Shown: positions 34,231 to 45,368 of the stretch, in pieces
Numbering within the stretch: the first letter of the stretch is position 1
Layout: every line of letters starts with the position of its first letter
Program-made: the position numbers and the translations under genes
Assembly: GCF_963422355.1 (NCBI RefSeq)
Contig: NC_085094.1
Location: 524,001 to 588,000 of the forward strand
Length of the DNA stretch: 64,000 nt
Direction: 5' to 3'
Source of the DNA: Corticium candelabrum
Taxonomy: Eukaryota > Porifera > Homoscleromorpha > Homosclerophorida > Plakinidae
Notes under the pieces: model-generated
Told to the model about the DNA's origin: nothing
Databases searched by the model: none
What the model saw: the letters and a program-made list of their open reading frames with translations, nothing else

Positions 34231-34491
34231 TTTTAAAAACTTCCTCTGAAAAAAGAAATAGATGTAGGGATTGTATAAAAAGTAGTAGAAACAAGATTTA
34301 GATAATATGAGCCAAAGCCAGACATCATTATTGAATCCTTCCAACCCACTAAAGGTAAAATGTAAGGAATGTGTGTTGGAAGGATTCAATAATGATGTCT
34401 GGCTTTGGTTCATATTGTCTAAATCTTGTTTCTATTACTTTTTATACAATCCTTACATCTATTTCTTTTTTCAGAGAAAAAGTTTTTAAAA
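34231..34491. repeat. 261-bp near-perfect palindrome
   Basis: Arms 34,231-34,345 and 34,375-34,491 are inverted copies with about 90-95% identity (only a few mismatches by eye) around a 29-bp loop. Both strands therefore encode near-identical spurious frames. Could be a foldback transposon or a local inverted duplication; no target duplication was identified. Lies in bora intron 6. Confidence 0.9.
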
Positions 34492-34795
34492 TTCTAGTTT
34501 GGTAACTTTTTAGGCGTGCGAAAGCACAACCTACTCCATTAACTTATAAACAAAGGTAGCCTACGAAAACACACATTTCCTAAAGCGTACTTGGTATATC
34601 ATTATGTATAGTCACACATCTCGAGCATGTGGATTAGGTTTACAGTGTACTTGCAAAATATGTAAAGAAGATGTGCAGTGTTTGTGTATAGGTTTGAATC
34701 ATGCAGACGTTACATTTTGTTGCAATTATAACTTAACACTAATTAATGAAGCTGTGTTCTACTCACTTGAGAGCTACAAGCATATGTGCACGTAG

Positions 34796-34884
<89 letters not shown>
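34796..34884. repeat. (TG)n microsatellite
   Basis: About 44 perfect TG units. Confidence 0.98.
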
Positions 34885-34886
<2 letters not shown>

Positions 34887-34899
34887 GCAAAAGATTTTC

Positions 34900-36310
34900 A
34901 TCTCTTGCAAAAGGTCATACTGAGATTGAAGAAGGAATGTATGCAAATGATTTAGCTGCTATTGCAATATCTCCTGGTTGTCTACAATAATCTCTAGATG
35001 GATGCTTGCATAAAGTTTGTGTCAAGTGGGGTATGAATACTAGCGTTACACTAAAGCTTTTAGTGTGGGCAAAAAGCAATCTCACATATCCATGGATGGC
35101 CATCACTTACAGGATGTTGTGAAAAATTGAAAATAGAACTGTTGAAGAAAGTACATCATTCAATTGTTGGTGGAAACGAGTGTTTTCCCATAGAAATTTC
35201 TCTTGAACCATCAAACTGAAAGTTTTCCAAAGTATTGTTCTGCCAGTCTTGCTAGATATAAGGCTGTGAGCTAGACTGGCTGTAACTCAAGCAAACATTC
35301 ACAAGCTGCATGAACACATTTCTGAACTTCACATGTATTAGAATTATTCTTGGAGTGTCTAAATGGCATAAAATAACCAAGAAAGAAAATGTAAGGGTCT
35401 GATAATATAATTAACAGGACGGCAGCTTGTACGTGTACTGTACTAATTTGAACACATAAGTGTACGACATGACACCATGAGATGCCAGTTTCAAGAGCGT
35501 CAGCTTCTTCTTCGTCATCATTGTTGGTGTCATTGAGCGCTACCGACATTTGCGCATGTGCACGTGACCGAGCGCGTACAGTACTGTACAGTACACTGAA
35601 TGCATGCTGAGCGTCTTGAGCAATGCTTGGCTTCTACACGCGACCGGCTTGTAGAAGCAGTACACTGTACGAGGTCTTCAATTAGCGGCTTATACGTGAG
35701 GTCGGCCTTATACACGACAATACGGTAGCTATATATAGACAATTCATGAACTCTGCGCAAAATTTCATTGTATGCCACACCCAGCTTAATCGTAACAAAC
35801 GTCACATAATGAGAATTGCAATGTTGACATTTCGTGATGGAAGCAAGCCGAATTTGCTCTTGCCTTCTGCTTGAAGGCGTTCGTGTTCCAACTATACAAC
35901 AAGAAGTATATCGTGTCTGCGATTGCAATGACGTTCAACGTCACTCCTTCTACACACTTCCTCTTGCTTGTGCAATTCAAAAGCACGATTCTTTGCCTAA
36001 CTGTAGGCAGGAAAATCACTTTCAGGTTTTTCAACCACAACACGTGTCAAGAACTCTTGTCACCTTGCTAAACTGCTTCCTGCAACGTAAATTAAGGGTA
36101 GTAGGATCTTGTGATTGGCTGCATGGTTATTGTTTGTTAACAATTGTCTACAACAATTACGTGTAACGTAAGTAGGGTAGCAGGTTCAAATCCATTCTAC
36201 AAATCTCTTTTTCTTAGATGCTTCTTTTTCTATCATCATAAGAATACAGGTCGGCTTATTCTACGTCATTTCCCCAAGTTTAGCTTTACATATGCCGTAG
36301 TCAAAAAGTT
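34900..36310. other. Bora intron 6, unassigned DNA
   Basis: A minus-strand frame at 35,530-35,928 is open for 132 codons but is not recognised and has no splice context. The GGTTCAAATCC string at 36,182 was checked as a tRNA B box and rejected. The stretch before the (GAA)n tract may be a degenerate retroposon. Confidence 0.35.
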
Positions 36311-36317
36311 ATGTGTG

Positions 36318-36380
36318 ACGAAGAAGAAGAAGAAGAAGAAGAAGAAGAAGAAGAAGAAGAAGAAGAAGAAGAAGAAGAAA
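36318..36380. repeat. (GAA)n microsatellite
   Basis: About 20 GAA units followed by an imperfect A/G-rich stretch. Confidence 0.95.
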
Positions 36381-36660
36381 GAAGAAAAAGAAGAAAGAAG
36401 GCAAAATCCGGCGAAAACTCTGAATTGACAAGCGTTTTTCTAGTTCTGAAAACAAGCTGAGATCGACTCAGAAGTAGCCTAGCATAGTTGAACTTGTAAG
36501 CATTTCTATCTGTCGTTTTCAAGATATTCAGCCACATTTTAAAGTGATTTCTGAAGGTCTAAAATATGATCACGCCCACACAGCCACACAACCTTGTCAA
36601 TCCCTACACAGGTAGTACCCTGTAATAATCTTTAGCTTGAGACAATAGCCACAATAAACT

Positions 36661-36672
36661 GGTATATATATT

Positions 36673-36735
<63 letters not shown>
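36661..36735. repeat. (TA)n microsatellite
   Basis: About 35 TA units in bora intron 6. Confidence 0.95.
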
Positions 36736-36737
<2 letters not shown>

Positions 36738-37234
36738 CAAATAACAGTAACATCAATTTAGCTGCTGTGTCGATAAAATTTATGTATGGTAAAACTGAAG
36801 AATGCCGCTTTGTAATCTTCTTACTCCTGGCCTGTTCATATAATAAAACAGAGTGTCCTGTGACTAATGATCTGATTAGTCAAATCTTCTTTCTCTGATA
36901 TCAAGTTTATGGTAAAGACCACAGCTGGACACTTAATAGCACTTCCACACTGTGCTACTCATGTGAGTTGTGAGTGTGTAGACCAATTTTGCACATCAGC
37001 TCCATGCATCAACAAAGACAAATCTCCTCAACCAAAAACCTAATGAACAAGTGTGCAATGGCGAAGACAACAAAAAATATTTGTGATTATGTGTCTATTA
37101 TAACTACAAAGAAATTGAAACTAGATCAAATTTGTTTAATTAATGTCATGAATGTAGCTGTATAACTTCTTATTCTCTGTACTACACTGCTTAATTAATG
37201 TCATTCTGAAACATGCAGTACCTTCTGTTGTTAC

Positions 37235-38673
37235 CGTATCTATATCTTCCACTTGGGACAGTGGTGATGACTCATTTATATCTTCAAACAACAATCTGGT
37301 TTCAGTGACAAAGTACTGTGCAAATAGATCAGAAATGAAATTATAAAATACTTACAAAATCGAGAAGGAAATGAAGCAAACATTGTTTGTCCTGCTTGAT
37401 GTTCAACAATACATGGAGAAGGTACAACCAACTTGTGAGTAAAAAACTGAAACAAAATGGACACAAAACGTGAACACAAGAAGCATGTACTGCAGTTTGA
37501 CTAAAGACTAGAAGATCAACAAACCTCTTCCCAAATTAACCATAATAGAGAGTTTAAATTCAACATAAATGTAAAGCCAAAAGAGCAGTGTTTTCACAAA
37601 AATGATCATACAATGTACAACAACAAAATTCCATTAGAAATATAACCGTCCCTTTCTTTATCGATGTAATCTTCTAAAAAATAAGCAAAACGGTGGGCTC
37701 ATGAATAAAAAGGATAACGTAAAGAACAAAACTGTCCAACTGAGAATTGAACCAATGACTGACATGTGCACGTAAGTCAGGCTTGTGATGTCAAACTAGA
37801 GCTATATTTAAAGATTTCATGGCTATATCTATCATTAATAGAAGTCAATGAAAATATGTCCAGGCAAGTTTACATTTTTGGACAGCCACGAAATTTGTGG
37901 TTAATATTAATGTTGGTATAAATTGATTAATTACCGTATTATCTCTAACATAAACACAGCACGTCTCACAAGATTCCTATTACCAGTAGTCAAACGTAGT
38001 CATTGAATGGTACTAGATGATAGCTATTAATGTAAGCACATATCTAAGACAGAGTCCAACAGAGTCCAACAAAACATGTCTCATCTCTAACATCTAAAAA
38101 CGACACATCTATCAGGCTCTTTGAAAAATAAGAAGGACGTGTTTATGTTTGAGATAATACGGTAATAATTGATTTACTTTGTCTACATCCCACGTCTCCT
38201 GCTCTCTTTCCCAGTTGCCGTGATTGTACATGTGAGCACGAGATTGGTCTTGAGGCACTTCGTTGATTTCAGCTGGACGCTGTACATGTCCACACCGATA
38301 AAATTACAAACAGTATTTTAGTACATTATAATAATATAGTAAAGTCAAGCAAGCCTCGGATATATTGACATGCTAACCAATAGTGATATATCATCTATTG
38401 TCCATTGAAACTTGCCAGAAGTTGCGTTCTACAAGAAGATAAACAAGATCAGAAACACACATGCCAACAAGCCTAATTAAGCAGAATAAAACGATTGAAG
38501 AATAGTCAGTAGTTTCTTCTAACCTTGTTAGCGTTGTCTGTTCGTAAAACTGACGGTGAGAATCGAGGAAAGTGTTCTCTGTCGTACCATACTCGACCAC
38601 AACTAGCACTAAAGGGATTTCTAATAGGAGGTGGTGCTACAGGAGTTTGTGGACAGTTGGCTTGTCCTTCCAT
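37235..38673 (-). CDS. BORA: Bora (Aurora A cofactor), exons 1-6
   Basis: Bora binds Aurora A kinase and promotes Plk1 activation at mitotic entry. Exons: 38,524-38,673, 38,378-38,428, 38,178-38,279, 37,647-37,673, 37,356-37,446, 37,235-37,315. The ATG at 38,673 is preceded in frame by TGA, which fixes the start. Diagnostic blocks: TPVAPPPIRNPF (exon 1), GKFQWTIDDISLL (exon 2; the F.W pair corresponds to the Aurora-binding motif), RPAEINEVPQDQ (exon 3), FFTHKLVVPSP (exon 5; FF and the Ser-Pro site match the Cdk1-phosphorylated activating motif of vertebrate Bora). Exons 1-4 are all phase 0. Exon 4 is a 27-bp microexon. Exon 5 ends in phase 1 but exon 6 needs phase 0: one base too many, at a TTTT run beside a 40-bp intron. 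With exons 7-10 the protein is about 555 residues, close to vertebrate Bora. Confidence 0.9.
37932..38164. mobile_element. 233-bp MITE in bora intron 3
   Basis: Starts TACCGTATTATCTCTAACAT and ends ATGTTTGAGATAATACGGTA, about 30-bp inverted ends with one mismatch. A TA duplication is possible but ambiguous. No ORF. Confidence 0.75.
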
Positions 38674-39311
38674 TAGAACCGTTTGCAGTTTGTCACTTTC
38701 GAATATTTCCGCGATGTCGTTTACTTGTTGAATTCAATACACTACGTATTCGACGAATCAGGTTGGGCGTGACTGCTATATTTAGTGATCGAGTCACCGC
38801 AAGTGTGGAAGTCGGGGGGCAGTGACGGAGTTGGTGAGCCGCTCGCTTTGTTGAAAATCAACCTTGTTTGTCGTCGTGGCAAGGTGAGGTGATGTGCCGT
38901 TGTGTGTGTGGGGTGTGGGTCGGGATTTGTTGATCTTTAGCAACGTCAGTCGAACATATCACGCCGCATAGCGCGCCAACCTGACATTGACTATGATGGT
39001 CGTGAAAAATATGACCGCAAACTCTGTTTTTCTGTTGTGATAATGGTCGTAGAATGGCGTCTAGCAACGTGTGTCGTTTGCTGTCACTAGATCCCACCGA
39101 GGGAGCGCGGTTTTGCGGTCGCTAATGTTGACGCTGTCTGCCTTCTATCCTCTGCCCTTCACTCGATTGCTGCTGCTGAAATACAAATTGTGAATCCACA
39201 AATTGTAATTAGCTGATTTGAGCGTATTGTATGCTTCTTGCTCACAACTGTATTGATATTCTGGTCGTGCCTCTTTGCACATTGCATTATCTTTCTCTTC
39301 TGTTGTGTAGA
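38674..39311. promoter_or_regulatory. Divergent bora / integrin beta intergenic region
   Basis: 638 bp between the two start codons, less AT-rich than the introns on either side, with several CG dinucleotides. It must hold both 5' UTRs and promoters unless non-coding exons lie elsewhere. No core element was identified. Confidence 0.5.
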
Positions 39312-39685
39312 ATGGCAACGAGCTTGCGTCGGTTTGTAGTCTTCGTTTATTGCCTTTATTGTTTTTATGGTGAGTTTCTTGTTCTTGTTCTACACGTTTC
39401 TTGTCAAGTACGCGATTGGTCGCTTTGTGGTAGCTAAAGTGGAAGGCCAGAGTTGCTTGAATGAACGAAATTGTTCCAGCTGTTTGAAAGCTAGTGCTGA
39501 ATGTACCTGGTGTGCAGATCAGGTGAGTTTGTTGTCTGTGCAAGTTGGTACCTGTTACACTGTCCTTGCATGTCTATATCTAGGTGTTGCCTGCAACAGC
39601 CAGCCGTTGTAACCTTAACAGCAACTTTTCTAATAACTGGTGCAAAGAGTTTTATGGACCAAAACAAGAAAATATTACTATTAAG
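39312..39685 (+). CDS. Integrin beta, exons 1-3 (signal peptide and PSI domain)
   Basis: Cell-surface adhesion receptor subunit that pairs with an integrin alpha. Exon 1, 39,312-39,369, encodes a hydrophobic signal peptide (MATSLRRFVVFVYCLYCFYG). Exon 2, 39,434-39,522, and exon 3, 39,584-39,685, encode a Cys-rich PSI domain: CLNERNCSSCLKASAECTWC, then ASRCNLNSNF and NNWCKEFYG. Phases 1, 0 and 0 are consistent, and introns are 64 and 61 bp. The next exon, joined in phase 0, lies 20.5 kb downstream. Which integrin beta it corresponds to cannot be said. Confidence 0.9.
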
Positions 39686-39761
39686 GTGCAGTGTGCTTAT
39701 GTATACTCATGAAGTGTTGTTTGTTGATTTAACTGACATTACTTTTGTGGCCAAATAAAAT

Positions 39762-39999
39762 CTATCTGTTTGTCAATGGTAGTATATTTTCATAAATCAC
39801 AGCTATTACATTGAAGCGCAAACTACTGATTGCTATAGTGTTTTCAAGTCTAAGACATTTCCTAAACATATTTCCGAGGCCCAAAGGACCTGGAAGACTA
39901 TATTCAACAATCTAGCATGCAAGTCCCTCTACTTTCTGGTATATAACCCTTGCATTGCACTTCTGCAATTGAATCGATCTGTCTGTCTGTCTGTTTGTC
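39762..39999 (-). mobile_element. Short retrotransposon tail between two CTGT repeats
   Basis: Bounded by CTATCTGTTTGTC (39,762-39,774) and (CTGT)n (39,979-39,999). The left part, TCAATGGTAGTATATTTTCA, is the same sequence that follows other CTGT tracts here and reads as the 3' end of minus-strand copies of the element described at 43,675-45,245. Confidence 0.5.
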
Positions 40000-40002
40000 A
40001 AT

Positions 40003-41419
40003 AGTGTTCGAAATTCGCAAAATTTTACTCGCCAAAGTAAATAAAGCCTTGGAGTTGCAATACGTGTGTAAATTAGTATTATATTAATATATTTTAGTAA
40101 CTGGTATAATTACAACAAAAATAAGTAACTTGGTGTTGAAACTTGTAAAAATTGTATTCTTTGTTTTGAGAAATTATATACAAAATAAATATTATCAAAA
40201 CTATGATAGCTACACACTTCCCATTTTAATTAATTATTTATTAATTAGCAAGCTAGCTATGTCTAAAAGTTAGTAGTGGTTCAACTGTTGTATAACCGAA
40301 TCTGCTGTAATTATTAGACTATACTTATGTGTATTGCCTATTGACATTGTTTTACAACAAAATTACAAGTGCATTACATTTATCGTCATGCTTGTCATCA
40401 TTCTTGATTCTTTGTTGTGGATGATTTTTCTTGCCATAAGGTGCAATATCTACAGATGCCTATTAACTTTTCCCAATTTTGACCATATAGAAATTCAAAG
40501 CTTATGTAGGATCAAAGGTCTCTACGTTTAGAACTGACCATGGCATTCACATTTCCATCATGATCTATTAGACTAACCTAGCCTAACCATGCTTAGTAAA
40601 AGCTCTATGCCACTGTTTTATATAGATTCATGTACACCTACAATATTTAGATTCTTGAGCCATGCTGTAAAATCCATGTGCATGTGGACTGCATACATGT
40701 AGCTTTGTGCAGGCTCTGGTGTGCTGTTAACCGTACAAGCAGATTCAGACTTTGCCACCAACATTTGGCTACGAAACTATCTACTCCCTTACATCTCCCT
40801 GCATATTGTAGGCGACTAGATGGTTTCTGAAAGGTGGCTATACAACATTATCATGATATTGCATTGGAAGAATTAAACCTAGAGGTGAATTTGAACTTAT
40901 CATAACACAGACAGATAGGTAGTAGCATTTAGGCCTAGATGACAGAAAACATCACCAGGCATGTCTGGTTTCACAAGGAAGGTTTGCAGGTTTGCAGTCA
41001 CATTCTTTGTCTACTCTTCCATCACAGCAATACCCTACTAATTTTTAGTAAGAATAAATTCCTTCAGTTATCTATTTGTGGTGGCATTTTAGTTGGTACA
41101 CACAAGTGTAATGATTGCGGTTTCAGCAGCTGTTTTATGTAACTAGCCTTTCCCACAACACAATATAAATGGACAATTTAGATAGATATGATTAGATTCT
41201 GACAGCCAACATGCCAACATGTGGATTTCAATACTTATGTACACATTAGCCCTACAGGATACCTAACTCAACACCTCCTGAACGTGCTTACCTCCTGAAC
41301 GTGTCTACCTCCTGAACGTGCCTACCCCCTTCTCTGGCAAGTGGACAGCTACTTTCTACTCCGCAACTTTGATTTGGACTCACCATTGGCGAGTAGGCGA
41401 GTGGGAATTTTGAACACTG
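40003..41419. mobile_element. hAT-like non-autonomous element, copy 1
   Basis: Ends AGTGTTCGAAATTCGCAAAA and ...GGGAATTTTGAACACTG are inverted repeats, with the internal CTACTCGCCAATGG.GAGTCC block near the right end. The whole interval is a reverse-complement relative of 47,451-48,829 (for example GGATCAAAGGTCTC at 40,509 and its inverse at 47,720). No transposase. It has inserted into the tail of a CTGT-flanked retrotransposon copy. hAT membership is inferred from termini only. Confidence 0.7.
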
Positions 41420-41475
41420 CAATACATAATTTTTTCGTAAATGAACTATAGCATGTCCATTACATCTAGTACATA

Positions 41476-41875
41476 CTGTCTGTCTGTCTATATGTCTGTC
41501 TGTCTGTCAAAGAAATATATTTTCATAAATTACAGGGTAAATCAGAATTATTACAAGCTAAATCTAACTAAGCAACTCTTAGTAATACACGATACACTAC
41601 AGTTGACCATGGAAGGGTCTTCAATGTCTATTTAAAACTAATGAACAAAAACTGAAAAATGTCCAGTTCTGAGCTGCGCTTTTGACCACCTAAGATGTTA
41701 TAGGTTTTTCTTGACATCACTGAAGCATTACGTCTTTGCAACTCACCAGAAAATGGCGTCTCCTAAATGATTTAAACTTGGCAGGATTCGTTTGGCCACT
41801 TTCATCTCTTGAGAGATGTGAGAGATCGTCTAGATACCTTAACACTTTCTCACCCAGTGACCAAAGCTTTCAAAC

Positions 41876-41910
<35 letters not shown>
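41476..41910 (-). mobile_element. Short CTGT-flanked retrotransposon relic
   Basis: The interval from (CTGT)n at 41,476-41,508 to (CTGT)n at 41,875-41,910. Its left end (ATATTTTCATAAATTACAG) matches the 3' tail of other minus-strand copies. No coding part remains. Confidence 0.45.
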
Positions 41911-42397
41911 GTCAATGGTAGTATATTTCAGACATGATAACTATTATAGGCTATAAATAAAGTAGCTAATAGCAAACTTTGAAGTGAGTTCAATAGGTGC
42001 TATAGGGTCATTAGACCTATCAATCTAATGTACATAAAACTGAGTTACAAAGTCATCCGTGCTATTATGATTTACTGGAAGGTAGATTTAAAATCTTGTT
42101 AGTGATTGTGTTAGCGTTGCACCACTGCAATGTCGTTGAGAAGCATTTCCACCAGAAGCACTTAAATTCTTTGCAGTTCTTGCCTGAATCGTCTGATGTC
42201 CTTTGTGACAGTTCCTGCATGTATTTGTTGGCTTCTTTGCCCCTGTATTCGTTGGCTTCTTTGCCCCTGTATTCGTTGGCTTCTTTGCCCCAACAACCAA
42301 AGTGTTCCACAACAAGGGAAACAGACCTTAATGATGTTGCTCCAGGAAGTTTGAGTTGATTGTATTTTATTGTTTTCCTCTCTTCTCTCTTCAGCAT
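41911..42397 (-). mobile_element. CTGT-flanked retrotransposon, copy C (endonuclease C-terminus)
   Basis: The minus frame 42,397-42,065 encodes REERKTIKYNQ...SLVVEHFGCWG...KCFSTTLQWCNAN, aligning with the C-terminal end of copy B (REQKKTEKY...PLVLEHFGRWG...QLQKANARV). It is 5'-truncated exactly at the (CTGT)n tract at 42,398-42,414 and its 3' end meets (CTGT)n at 41,875-41,910. A 24-bp unit repeated three times (42,220-42,292) gives an in-frame GKEANEYR triplication not present in the other copies. Confidence 0.75.
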
Positions 42398-42414
42398 CTG
42401 TCTGTCTGTCTGTC

Positions 42415-43650
42415 AGCCCTTAAGATCAGGTTTGGAGGATTCGGTCTAACACAGATCAGACAAATTTCTCATGCAGCTTACTTATCTTCATGGTGTCAGA
42501 CTATGAACAAGTTGCCTGGTCGTTTCTCATCAATGTGTGACCTGGTCAACTATCTGAAAGAGTCTGAATCAGTTCCAGAATCAAATGGCTCTACTCTAAA
42601 GTCAGCGTTTCAGTTATTACCACCTTTGCCAAAATCAGTCGACAATGAATCAGAGGAAAATCAGTCCATTGAAGATTTCATTTCATACCCACGAAAGTTA
42701 CGGTATCGCCTGTGCACCAAGATTGCCAGCAGTGAAGTTGGTGACCTGCTCGCCCATGTCCCCTCTGATAGAGATGCAGCAAGGTTACGATCTTTACAAG
42801 GAAAAGGCCCAGGATCATGGCTAGAGGTAATACCGTCTTCTGGTAAGCACGCACTTAAAAGCAAACGAGTTTTCCATTGCGTCTTATCTAAGACTGGGAT
42901 TGCCTCTGCCATTCAGTGAATGGGCGAATGTTTGCGATTGTCGTCGAGTTATAGACCCCAAGGATACCACCTTTTGATCTATAATCTTGAAGGTGGTCCT
43001 GTTAGAGCCCATAACTCTGTTCTCCATGGCTGGAGTGAATGCATGAGTGACCTACATATCCCACATGAGAAAGAACCAAGAAATCTATACGTCAACACTG
43101 AGGATTGCCCAGACATTACATTCTTTGATGCAAAATCAGGACAAAATCTAGATGTTGACATATTATTGGCACACCCATGGAATCAAGGCATTCTAAAACG
43201 ATCTAGCAGGGAGGATGGGTTTGCTGCCCGCACAAGAGAAGAGAAGAAGACCAATAAGTATACAGGAGAAATTCTACCAAGAGGGACGTCATCAAAGTGT
43301 ATCACACTAGTTTTTGAGCACTTTGGTAGATGGGCCTGCAAGCCGATGCCTTTTTACACACTTTCTTAAAACATTGCAGCCATATTGAGGAAGACCCCTT
43401 TCGTAGTGCAGAACAATTCAAAACTTTTTGGAGGAAACGGTTCTCTTTGATTCTTCAAAGATGCAATGCAAAAGTAATCTTCAAAATGTTGTCAAGAGTT
43501 TCAGAAACAAAGAATGACATGGACAAGCTTTTTGACTTTAATGTACAGATCCAAGTCCATTAATGTTTTAAAGTATTTTGCTGTGAAGGACTGGTTCATC
43601 ATAGAAGGTTAGGATGTGTAGAAGTAGAGGATCTGTAACAATAAAATAAT
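42415..43650 (+). mobile_element. CTGT-flanked retrotransposon, copy A
   Basis: A 5'-truncated copy on the plus strand starting directly at the CTGT tract. Its frame (KIRFGGFGLTQIRQISHAAY... to 42,919) matches copy B (VRFGGFSM...). A break then leads to GYHLLIYNLEGGPVRAHNS (zinc-knuckle region that has lost cysteines) and CPDITFFDAKSG.NLDVDIL (restriction-like endonuclease, PD...D.D) up to 43,369, then a shifted frame to 43,563. The 3' end is AATAAAATAATCTG, followed by (CTGT)n-like DNA at 43,651-43,674. Confidence 0.8.
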
Positions 43651-43674
43651 CTGCGTGTCTGTCTGCCTGTTTGT

Positions 43675-45244
43675 CAATGGTATTTTATTCAATAGAACAA
43701 AGTACGTACAGATGGAGGCTAAATCCTCTACAACACAATGTCCTCATCAGTCCAATTAACTACACACGTGCTTGCTCCTTTACTAAAAAAAAAGTAAAGG
43801 CCAAATGGCCTTGGAAAAACACAAATTAACTAGCATCATCTAAAAGTCTCTCCACTTTCCTGTAGATGACTCGAGCATTGGCTTTTTGTAGCTGAATGGA
43901 CATGCGCTCTCTCCAATGTGTCTTGAATGAGGAGGCATTTGTTGTTCCATAGGCATCCGTTGATCTACTTGACAAATGCTGTAGGTACATTTCTGCTTGT
44001 TGTCCCCATCGACCAAAATGTTCCAAGACTAGTGGGACTGCTGTCACTGTTTCCTTACCAAGAAGTCGTTCTCTGCTATATTTTTCCGTTTTCTTCTGCT
44101 CTCTCCTGGATGCTGCAGCACCTTCCGTAGATGCTGATGCTGAAATTACTTCACTGCTCCAGGGATGTGCTAGCGAAATGTCTAAATCTGTGTTGGACCC
44201 TGATCCAACATCGAAAACTGTTATGTCAGGGCGGTTGTCAGATGTAATGTATCGATGACGTGGCTCTCTGTGATGGTGCATTTGTAAGCTGCGCAGACAG
44301 TCTGACCATACATTGGCAATACACTCATGGGTCCAGACTGGACCACCGCCCCACTTACATGTTAGGAGATGGTATCCACAACTGTCCAGAAAAGAACCAC
44401 AGTCACACTGACGAATACAGCCATCGAAGGGCATGGCTAACCCCAATCTCAAGCAAGCCGCCAAACGAAAATCGCGGGGAAACTAGTGCGAGCTTATTTG
44501 AGGTGGGCATAGCATTCAGCCAGGCTCCAGCGCCCTTGCCTTGAATCGATCTTAGCCTAGCAGCATCTCGCTGGGAGGGGGCCTTCTCGATCATTGCTGA
44601 CGTCTTTTCTTTAGCGTGTTGCCGTGTCAGCCTCTGTTGTAGTTTAGTTGGAACTTGAATCATTTCAGTAATATCTGTCCCATCACTGCCAGCCTGCATC
44701 AGCGAAAATGCTATCGATTCCTCGACACCATTTGAGTTGACTAGAAGATCCAGTGCGGATTTGAGGTCTGGATAACGAATAGGCAGATGAACCAGAGTGT
44801 GAACCCAGGACGAAAGAAAAGCAAATCGAGAAGTGCTGAGGCATGGTGACATGCTGAAACCACCAAACCTGACCGGCAGTGTAGCTTGCATCCAGGAAGA
44901 GTCAGTGAGGTGACTATATCCCAATACGTGAGTGAAGGTCTCACGAGAAATCTTATCATGGACCTCGGCAGCTGCCTGAAGTCTGTCAGGGCAAACTAAA
45001 CGTGCTAAATGGTTCATGCGAGGAACATGGCAGAATCGTAAAAGAAGCATTGCACTCTGTACCTCTCCCAACTTCATCAACTGCTCACACAACAGCCTTC
45101 CACTCTCAGCATATTGGCTAGAGGCTGCAGACACATACTCTCTCTTGCCTATTGGAGCCCCAAGAACTATAGTCCCATCGCTAACTACAGGTATGGCATC
45201 TAGATCAGATCTGCCTGACATCAGAGGTCCAGATGGGGAATAGA

Positions 45245-45245
<1 letters not shown>
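43675..45245 (-). mobile_element. CTGT-flanked retrotransposon, copy B (best preserved)
   Basis: Two minus frames, 45,221-44,403 (272 codons) and 44,464-43,826 (212 codons), overlap and form one ORF with a single frameshift. The first carries the post-catalytic part of a reverse transcriptase (GTIVLGAPIGKREYV...). The second has a zinc knuckle CDCGSFLDSCGYHLLTC, then a restriction-like endonuclease core with RPDITVFDVGSGSNTDLDIS and a downstream KKTEKY. This architecture is that of early-branching non-LTR retrotransposons (R2/NeSL/Utopia-like); the exact clade is not determined. The catalytic reverse transcriptase motif is missing (5' truncation). Both ends abut CTGT/CAGA tracts (43,651-43,674 and 45,246-45,276). 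Confidence 0.8.
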
Positions 45246-45275
<30 letters not shown>

Positions 45276-45276
45276 G
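45246..45276. repeat. (CTGT)n microsatellite
   Basis: About eight CTGT units at the 5' boundary of copy B; one of at least seven CTGT tracts between 39.76 and 45.28 kb, each at an element boundary. Confidence 0.95.
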
Positions 45277-45368
45277 ATGTAGAATTTAGGGCTGGTGGCT
45301 TGAACTTAAGTTGATCTCTAGATACAGTACAATTGTTGTGTTGCACCAATTTCTTTACTAACTAATTA

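Noticed and set aside
34225-34489. Pair of near-identical ORFs on opposite strands
   Set aside because: They are a consequence of the palindrome, not genes.
35530-35928. 132-codon minus ORF as an extra bora exon
   Set aside because: Contains no Bora-like block, and the phase-0 link from exon 6 to exon 7 needs no further exon.
36150-36200. Possible tRNA gene (GGTTCAAATCC at 36,182)
   Set aside because: The B-box string is perfect, but no box A at the right distance and no pairing T-arm or acceptor stem.
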